A stretch of 64,000 nt of DNA from Chryseobacterium indicum. Lineage in GTDB: Bacteria; Bacteroidota; Bacteroidia; Flavobacteriales; Weeksellaceae. Under the pieces are notes generated by a model that was not told where the DNA came from, ran no database searches, and saw nothing but the letters and a program-made list of their open reading frames with translations. Positions 59,524 to 64,000 of the stretch are shown in pieces (within the stretch, counting starts at the first letter, position 1; each line of letters begins with the position of its first letter). The stretch is taken from the NCBI RefSeq assembly GCF_021504595.1, contig NZ_JACSGT010000002.1:248001-312000 (forward strand). The letters run 5' to 3'. The translations under genes and the position numbers were made by a program.

Positions 59524-59558
59524 AAAATCCCGACTCAACGGAGAATCGGGATTTTTGA
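59524..59558. terminator. Terminator between the two operons of the LytS/LytTR cluster
   Basis: AAAATCCCGA pairs with TCGGGATTTT over a 12-nt loop; both strands carry T runs. On the minus strand it ends the kinase-2TM-methyltransferase operon. The rest of the 331-bp gap 59410-59740 holds the promoter and box of the next operon, and no gene. Confidence 0.8.
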
Positions 59559-59740
59559 TTTTATATTTTTAGTTGTTTGATTAGGAAAGCTGCGAAAGTA
59601 TAATGCGTTTTTAAGCTAAAATTTGTAATCAAATTCTAAATCAAATGATTATTAAACTGAATAGATTTCTCCTTCGTCGAAATGAAAATGTGAGGATTTT
59701 TAATACTGATTTGTTGATTAAAAATAAGTGAATTAGTTAT

Positions 59741-60307
59741 TTAATAAACAAAAGGAATCAGCTTTTTTGTTTTTCTCCGGTATTTCAGATATTCTTCTCC
59801 GAACTGCTCAATTAAAGCCTTTTCTTCGACATTAATTCTGTAGCTGAATGCAATGAACGGAATCAGAAAAGCCAGAACCAAAGAAAGCCAGTTGTTCAGG
59901 TACAGTCCTAAACCCAATGAAGTGAGCAATGAGAAAGCGTAAGACGGATGTCTCAGATATCTGTAAAATCCTTCTTTTTTGATTTTATGATCTTGTTTGA
60001 TTGTAACATCCACCGTAAAATATTTTCCCAGAGAACGAATGATAATGAATCTTAAAATAATTCCGATCCATATAAAAACTGCTCCCAAGTAATAAATCCA
60101 GACCTCATCAGAAATGGGAAATCTTGTAAGATAAGAAACCGTAACGGCACTTAGAATTGAAAGCGGAATGGCAATCCATAATAAGTTTAAAGTCGATTTA
60201 TCCTTTTTATTATTTTTTTCGCCGGATTTCAGGATATTCTTGTAGAGAAATTCGCTTAAAAACCAAGCCACCATAGAAATGGCGAAAAGAACCTGTAAAG
60301 TTTTCAT
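59741..60307 (-). CDS. Isoprenylcysteine carboxyl methyltransferase-like membrane protein
   Basis: A 188-residue protein with four or five helices and the ICMT/PEMT pattern: TVDVTIKQDHKIKKEGFYRYLRHPSYAFSLLTSLG, of which RYLRHPSY is the SAM-site signature, and EEKALIEQFGEEYLKYRRKT near the end. The true substrate is unknown; bacterial relatives are often methyltransferases of membrane lipids. It follows the third 2TM gene by 30 bp in the kinase operon. Confidence 0.86.
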   Translation of the reverse strand: MKTLQVLFAISMVAWFLSEFLYKNILKSGEKNNKKDKSTLNLLWIAIPLSILSAVTVSYLTRFPISDEVWIYYLGAVFIWIGIILRFIIIRSLGKYFTVDVTIKQDHKIKKEGFYRYLRHPSYAFSLLTSLGLGLYLNNWLSLVLAFLIPFIAFSYRINVEEKALIEQFGEEYLKYRRKTKKLIPFVY

Positions 60308-60337
60308 ATCAAACGGTGTTTGGAAGTGATGAACAAT

Positions 60338-60646
60338 TTATCTGCCGTTTTTTTCCTTTTCCATCAGTTCTTTAATTTTTCTTTCTTCCCATTTATTTCC
60401 CAGCATAAACCCCGGAATAAACGTTCTCATTGCCGAAATGGCAACTCCGATGCCCCAGAAAAATGGAAGCGCAAAAAATTTTAACTGAAAAATAGATTCA
60501 TTGGGTTTTAATTCTGTGTAATTCAGATATAAAATGAAAATATTTACGGCAATATAAATGAAGACGGAAAAGTAAAATCTTTTGATTCTTTTTACCTGTC
60601 TTTCCGCTTCTTTGTATCTGAAATCATCTTTGCTTATCGGTTCCAT
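60338..60646 (-). CDS. 2TM domain protein (third stand-alone copy)
   Basis: A 102-residue 2TM protein with helices FSVFIYIAVNIFILYLNY and FFALPFFWGIGVAISAMRTF and the tail GNKWEERKIKELMEKE shared with the 59116-59409 protein and with the kinase. The start at ATG 60646 (MEPISKDDFRY) is used; the earlier ATG at 60787 would overlap the kinase in a different frame. Its gap to the kinase is 5 bp. Confidence 0.84.
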   Translation of the reverse strand: MEPISKDDFRYKEAERQVKRIKRFYFSVFIYIAVNIFILYLNYTELKPNESIFQLKFFALPFFWGIGVAISAMRTFIPGFMLGNKWEERKIKELMEKEKNGR

Positions 60647-60651
60647 GATGC

Positions 60652-61974
60652 TTATTTTAATGTTCTGTTTTGTTTTTCTAAAATTTCCCTGATCTTTCTT
60701 TCTTCCCAGCCTCTGCCAATGGCAAAAACGCTCATTCCGTGGGCAACAAGCCCGATTCCCCAACCTAACATCGGCCAATAAAACCACAGACGATCCGGAC
60801 TGGTGATGAGATTTAAAATGATTAAAAAAGGAATGATGATGCAGTAAGAAATGAGATTTCCGTAGAAGCTTTTTATTTCTTTTACCCGTTTGTGCGCGCG
60901 TTCGTAAGATTCATTTTTAGTTTCGGCTATTTCACTTACAACATCCGGTTTAGAAGAAAGTACCGGAAGTTTTACTTTAAAGTAATCTTCAGATTTTTCT
61001 ATAAAAACATTTCTTTTGGTGAGTAAAGAATACCGCTGTACAATATTTGCAAGACCGATCCCTGAACTTTCCTTGATCTGCTCTCTTACCTGTAAATTAT
61101 TTTCAATACATAACGTATCATTTTCAGAGAATATTTTAATGATAAGAGGTTTCGAAGAAGTGGCAAAATTATGCTTGATACAGTTCTCCAGAAGCAGCTG
61201 TAAAGACAGCGGAACAACAAATCTTTTGTAATCTTCTTTTTTAACCTCAAAAGTAAAATCTACACTGTCCTCGAATCGTGTTTTCAGCAATTCGCAATAG
61301 GTTTTGGCAAATTCCAGCTCATCTTCCACCGTTACAAGTTCTTTGTCTTTCTGCTCCAGAACATACCTGTAAATCTTTGACATTGAAGCCGTAAACTTCT
61401 GCGCCTGTTTTGGATTCTCATCAATTAACGAGCTTAAAACATTCAGAGAATTGAATAAAAAATGTGGATCTAACTGGTTTTTAAGGCTTTCAAACTGGGC
61501 ATTGGCAGATTTGGCAATTAACTTCTGTTCAACCACTTCTTTTTTGGACGTTTTCCGAAGTTCTTCCATGAAACCTTTGGCATGAAGAAAAGCTGAAATG
61601 AGCAGGGCAATATTAATCATGAACCAGTTGGAAACATTGTACTTGCCGGAAAAGAACTCTTCTGTAGTTGTTGCCTTCTGGATCACCACAAAATTCATAT
61701 AATTGCAGAAATACACCAAAACCGTATTGGCGATAAGAATAGAGACTATGCTTATAATCGCTCTCGTCCTTGTGGTTTCGGACCATGGAAATTTCCTGTT
61801 GAGAAAATCGTTGATGATGCCGTTTCCAATTCCCAGAACGAATGAGTACATTGTGGATACCAAAAGGGTGATGGCAAAATTTTCCAGTGTTTTTTCGTCA
61901 TTAAAAACGAAAAAGAAGAAAAATGTTGTTGCCAGCGATATCCAGAGTAATATAATAATGCTTTTGTATTTCAT
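60652..61974 (-). CDS. LytS-type sensor histidine kinase with C-terminal 2TM domain
   Basis: A 440-residue membrane kinase. The N-terminus has four helices (about 5-24, 34-52, 72-95, 116-133), then a His-kinase core of the LytS/YehU type: the phospho-acceptor His171 in KNQLDPHFLFNSLN, N-box LLENCIKHN (261-269) and G-box SSGIGLANI (303-311). An added C-terminal 2TM domain (about 355-435) nearly copies the 59116-59409 protein, ending in WEERKIREI. It probably phosphorylates the LytTR regulator at 58004. First gene of its operon. Confidence 0.93.
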   Translation of the reverse strand: MKYKSIIILLWISLATTFFFFFVFNDEKTLENFAITLLVSTMYSFVLGIGNGIINDFLNRKFPWSETTRTRAIISIVSILIANTVLVYFCNYMNFVVIQKATTTEEFFSGKYNVSNWFMINIALLISAFLHAKGFMEELRKTSKKEVVEQKLIAKSANAQFESLKNQLDPHFLFNSLNVLSSLIDENPKQAQKFTASMSKIYRYVLEQKDKELVTVEDELEFAKTYCELLKTRFEDSVDFTFEVKKEDYKRFVVPLSLQLLLENCIKHNFATSSKPLIIKIFSENDTLCIENNLQVREQIKESSGIGLANIVQRYSLLTKRNVFIEKSEDYFKVKLPVLSSKPDVVSEIAETKNESYERAHKRVKEIKSFYGNLISYCIIIPFLIILNLITSPDRLWFYWPMLGWGIGLVAHGMSVFAIGRGWEERKIREILEKQNRTLK

Positions 61975-61991
61975 TGTGAGCTTTCTTGGTT

Positions 61992-61999
61992 CAAAATTA
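61992..61999 (-). promoter_or_regulatory. -7 promoter element of the kinase operon
   Basis: The minus strand reads TAATTTTG, a full TAnnTTTG match 17 bp before the kinase ATG. No TTG at -33; an activator at the upstream box could replace it. Confidence 0.55.
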
Positions 62000-62032
62000 G
62001 GCTTTAATTAAAGTATTAAAAATTATTTTTAG

Positions 62033-62041
62033 CCGAACCGT
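62033..62041 (-). promoter_or_regulatory. Shared box ACGGTTCGG upstream of the kinase promoter
   Basis: The minus strand reads ACGGTTCGG, 33 bp upstream of the kinase -7 element. Same sequence and near-equal distance as 59493-59501. Candidate LytTR operator. Confidence 0.5.
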
Positions 62042-62067
62042 TATTTTTTGTGACTGAAGGGCAGAAA

Positions 62068-62095
62068 AAAACCTTCCATGAAGAAGGTTTTATTT
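62068..62095 (-). terminator. Terminator of the TPR-like gene
   Basis: On the minus strand AAAACCTTC pairs with GAAGGTTTT over a short loop, followed by a run of T. It ends transcripts from 62282-62932 before the kinase promoter. The 307-bp gap 61975-62281 also holds the kinase promoter region and the repeat at 62141-62258. Confidence 0.8.
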
Positions 62096-62140
62096 AAATT
62101 TTAAGGTACAAAAGACAATGTTAAGATGAATTCCTACAAT

Positions 62141-62258
62141 AATTAAAGCGTTAAAGAATAAAAATCAAAGATTTTTAAAAGCTGTTGTGTTCTTTAATTC
62201 TTGGGCTTACTAACTTTTAAAATGCTTCAAAATCTTTTGTGGTTTTTGTGGTTAAATA
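62141..62258. repeat. Dispersed intergenic repeat, copy B
   Basis: AAAGAATAAAAATCAAAGAT onward (62154-62187) matches the centre of the hairpin element at 41182-41265 with about two differences in 34 bp, and both copies end in TTTTGTGGTTAAAT or TTTTGCGGTTAAAT. Copy B has extra DNA between these parts. Confidence 0.6.
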
Positions 62259-62281
62259 AAAGTTTAAACAGACTCTTTACA

Positions 62282-62932
62282 TTATTTCGCAGCTCCGTTT
62301 ATAAAATATTCGGCTTCTGCTTTTCCCCAGTTCGGAGCGATTTTAGATTTTGGACTGTATGTCGTAAATTTTGCTAAAGCATCTTTAAACTGTTCCATCC
62401 CTTTTGTTTTGCTTCCGCCAAACTGTTCCGGAGTGAAGTAAGTATCTTCGGCTTTTATTAAAGCAATTCTAGGGTTTCCGGGATCCAGACTTTCTGCTTT
62501 TCTCAATTCTTCCATGGCTTTCATTCCGTCTGTCATATATCTTTCCGTAGGATTTTCCATCATTTTAAGGGAATACGACATTTTTCTCAACAGGTGAATT
62601 TCTGCATTGTCTTTTCCGGCAATACTTTCTGCCTGATCAAGATATTTTTCTGCGATATTTGCCTGTGCAGAAAGCTCAGACATTTTACCGTCTCTCATGA
62701 GCATTCTTCCTTTCTGGATGTACACAAATGCAGCGTAATAAGCAGGAAGCCACTCTTTGGTTTCTTTTTTTCCGATTCTGTCGAAGTCATTCGCCAGAGT
62801 CTGGAATTCGTCAAGAGATTTACAGTTTTCAATTTTGGCAATTTTATCAGACATTACTTTTTCATAATCTGTCTGAGCAAAAGCGGTTAAACTGATCAGA
62901 CTTAAAGCAAAGGTTAACAGATATTTTTTCAT
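62282..62932 (-). CDS. Exported TPR-like protein of unknown function
   Basis: A 216-residue protein with a signal peptide (MKKYLLTFALSLISLTAFAQ) and helical repeats resembling TPR units (YAAFVYIQKGRMLMRDGKMS, IHLLRKMSYSLKMMENPTER, MKAMEELRKAESLDPGNPRI). The start at ATG 62932 is used, since the longer reading from 63025 runs through non-coding leader. It stands between the TonB-dependent receptor and the LytS operon; a link to the receptor is possible. Confidence 0.84.
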   Translation of the reverse strand: MKKYLLTFALSLISLTAFAQTDYEKVMSDKIAKIENCKSLDEFQTLANDFDRIGKKETKEWLPAYYAAFVYIQKGRMLMRDGKMSELSAQANIAEKYLDQAESIAGKDNAEIHLLRKMSYSLKMMENPTERYMTDGMKAMEELRKAESLDPGNPRIALIKAEDTYFTPEQFGGSKTKGMEQFKDALAKFTTYSPKSKIAPNWGKAEAEYFINGAAK

Positions 62933-63002
62933 GTTTTCTAATTTTTTTAAATTAATTTTTGTTTTGAATAAAGATATATTTTTAATTGAATTGAAATAAC
63001 TT

Positions 63003-64000
63003 TTACAGATTATTATTAATGGCATCCTGCGTTTTGTCGACTCCGAAGCTGATGAAGGCTCCTACAAAAACAAAGGTATTTACCGGAGGAATTACTGCAG
63101 AACTTCTTGATCCGTCCATTGAGAAATTGTAGCCGTACACATTTTTAGATCCTAAAATATTGGTTACACTCAGTACCAGAACCGTAAATGTTTTTGAATC
63201 TTTCTTTCCTAAATTCGGAAGATAATTCAAGCTGAAATTTAAGGCGTTGTAATCTTTCAATTTTCCTTCATGTCTTACGAAATATTTCTGTTCACCATTC
63301 ACGTCCTGTGTTGCGATGTCGTAATATGGGCGGCCTTTTGCGTAGGTGTAGGAAATATTGAAGCCTGTTTTCCATTCCGGAACAAATCTTTTGGCTACTG
63401 CGGAAAGGGTGTGTTCGGAAGCGAAATTCGGTTTTAAACTCATCGGATAATTCATAAAATCTCTTTTTGAATCTAAGAATGAATAGCTGATCCAGTAATC
63501 GATATTGTCGAATGTTTTTTTGTCTCTCCAGAATAACTCTAATCCTTTTGCATAACCAAAACCGCTGTTGTTATCCGCTGTCTGTACAAACTGATTCTGT
63601 CCGTCGATATACTGTAAGTTTTTTACCTTCAGAAGATCATCATATTTTTTGTAAAAAGCTTCAAATCTCAGACTTCTTCCTTCCGTTGTTCTCTGCACCT
63701 GAAAGATATAATGCTGTGATTTCTGGAAGTCTAAGTTTGCCGGACCGTTGATGTATCTGCTTTCCGGATTCTGATAAAAAATTCCGTAAGCGAATGAGGT
63801 TGTCCAGTCTTTGGCAAGACGATAAGCTAAAGCCAGTCTAGGCGCAATATTGCTCTTTCCAAGATAGGAAGAATGCTCTGCTCTCACTCCTATTTTTGCT
63901 GACAACTGGTTGCTGAATCCTAAATCTGTTTCGGCAAAAGCTGAAGAGATCAGGTCTTTGTAGTTTTTCGTTACAAAATCGTTAAAGTTTAATTTTTCAC
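63003..64000 (-). CDS. TonB-dependent receptor, C-terminal part (cut by right edge)
   Basis: The last ~332 residues of a TonB-dependent outer-membrane receptor. The frame is open to base 64000; the first apparent start (TTG near 63905) is internal. Barrel strands alternate throughout (TSFAYGIFYQNPESRYI, KGLELFWRDKKTFDNIDYWI, FNISYTYAKGRPYYDI), ending in a final strand. The plug domain and signal peptide lie beyond the window. Substrate unknown; the downstream neighbour at 62282 may be related. Confidence 0.9.
   Translation of the reverse strand, partial: EKLNFNDFVTKNYKDLISSAFAETDLGFSNQLSAKIGVRAEHSSYLGKSNIAPRLALAYRLAKDWTTSFAYGIFYQNPESRYINGPANLDFQKSQHYIFQVQRTTEGRSLRFEAFYKKYDDLLKVKNLQYIDGQNQFVQTADNNSGFGYAKGLELFWRDKKTFDNIDYWISYSFLDSKRDFMNYPMSLKPNFASEHTLSAVAKRFVPEWKTGFNISYTYAKGRPYYDIATQDVNGEQKYFVRHEGKLKDYNALNFSLNYLPNLGKKDSKTFTVLVLSVTNILGSKNVYGYNFSMDGSRSSAVIPPVNTFVFVGAFISFGVDKTQDAINNNL

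Noticed and set aside
60647..60787. N-terminal extension of the 2TM protein at 60338
   Set aside because: It overlaps the kinase 2TM domain in another frame and lacks homology; the ATG at 60646 starts at the family N-terminus.
63903..63905. TTG as the start of the TonB-dependent receptor
   Set aside because: The frame stays open to base 64000 with barrel-like sequence, so it is internal.
1..64000. Integrated element, insertion sequence or origin of replication
   Set aside because: No integrase, transposase, terminal repeats, dnaA or DnaA-box cluster was seen.

Overview
The window looks like a piece of a Flavobacteriia chromosome, most likely Chryseobacterium or a close relative in Weeksellaceae. 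The evidence is low GC content, many promoters of the Bacteroidota type (TAnnTTTG at -7, sometimes with TTTG about 19-20 bp upstream), almost no Shine-Dalgarno sequences, and typical flavobacterial families: DUF3078, a zinc-ribbon-less AccD, paired 2TM-domain proteins with a LytS/LytTR system, a SpmA-SpmB fusion, YARHG lipoproteins and ExbB/ExbD/TonB. I see no integrase, transposase, phage structural module, CRISPR array, rRNA operon or replication origin. The genus is an inference from gene families, not from a search.

Layout. 1-9.5 kb: 5' part of dprA, a rhomboid protease, a DUF3078 protein, a small zinc-protease-like protein with a CsaA-like RNA-binding protein, a PolB-like exonuclease with a SUF-type Fe-S protein, a calpain-like cysteine protease with a small partner, and an hmgL / TPR / mercaptopyruvate sulfurtransferase operon. 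9.6-19.4 kb: pepT, a short AT-rich accessory patch with a barstar-like immunity protein and a membrane protein, thiL, a thioesterase, an HI0933-type flavoprotein, an array of four hairpin-forming tandem repeats, then small membrane, lipoprotein and mini-TonB genes. 19.3-31.3 kb: mutS, a cupin-8 oxygenase, a bestrophin, a SpoU methyltransferase, CBS protein plus nadK, fbaA, accD, DUF6973-like, SpmA-SpmB fusion and two small genes. 31.3-46.8 kb: exbB-exbD-tonB, a large repetitive surface protein behind a very AT-rich region, a DUF885 lipoprotein, DUF1398, DinB, divergent nth/bcp with back-to-back promoters, a tolC-sprT-manC operon with two trailing genes, and folC.

46.8-64 kb: two identical tRNA-Val(TAC) genes behind a near-perfect promoter, sufE with a GT9 heptosyltransferase-like gene, a GT4 glycosyltransferase with a YgjV-like protein, clpC, a Gfo/Idh/MocA oxidoreductase, an outer-membrane barrel, mnmA, a Gly/Cys-rich-tailed membrane protein with its partner, an unknown ORFan, and the 2TM / LytTR / LytS cluster (58.0-62.0 kb). 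The right edge cuts a TonB-dependent receptor.

Most of the window is ordinary housekeeping. The parts most worth following up are the 2TM-LytS-LytTR cluster, where the kinase carries a C-terminal 2TM domain nearly identical to a neighbouring free-standing protein and both operons share a 9-bp box at the same distance from their promoters; the barstar-like orphan immunity locus; the calpain-like protease with its partner; and the Gly/Cys-tailed WHxH membrane protein.
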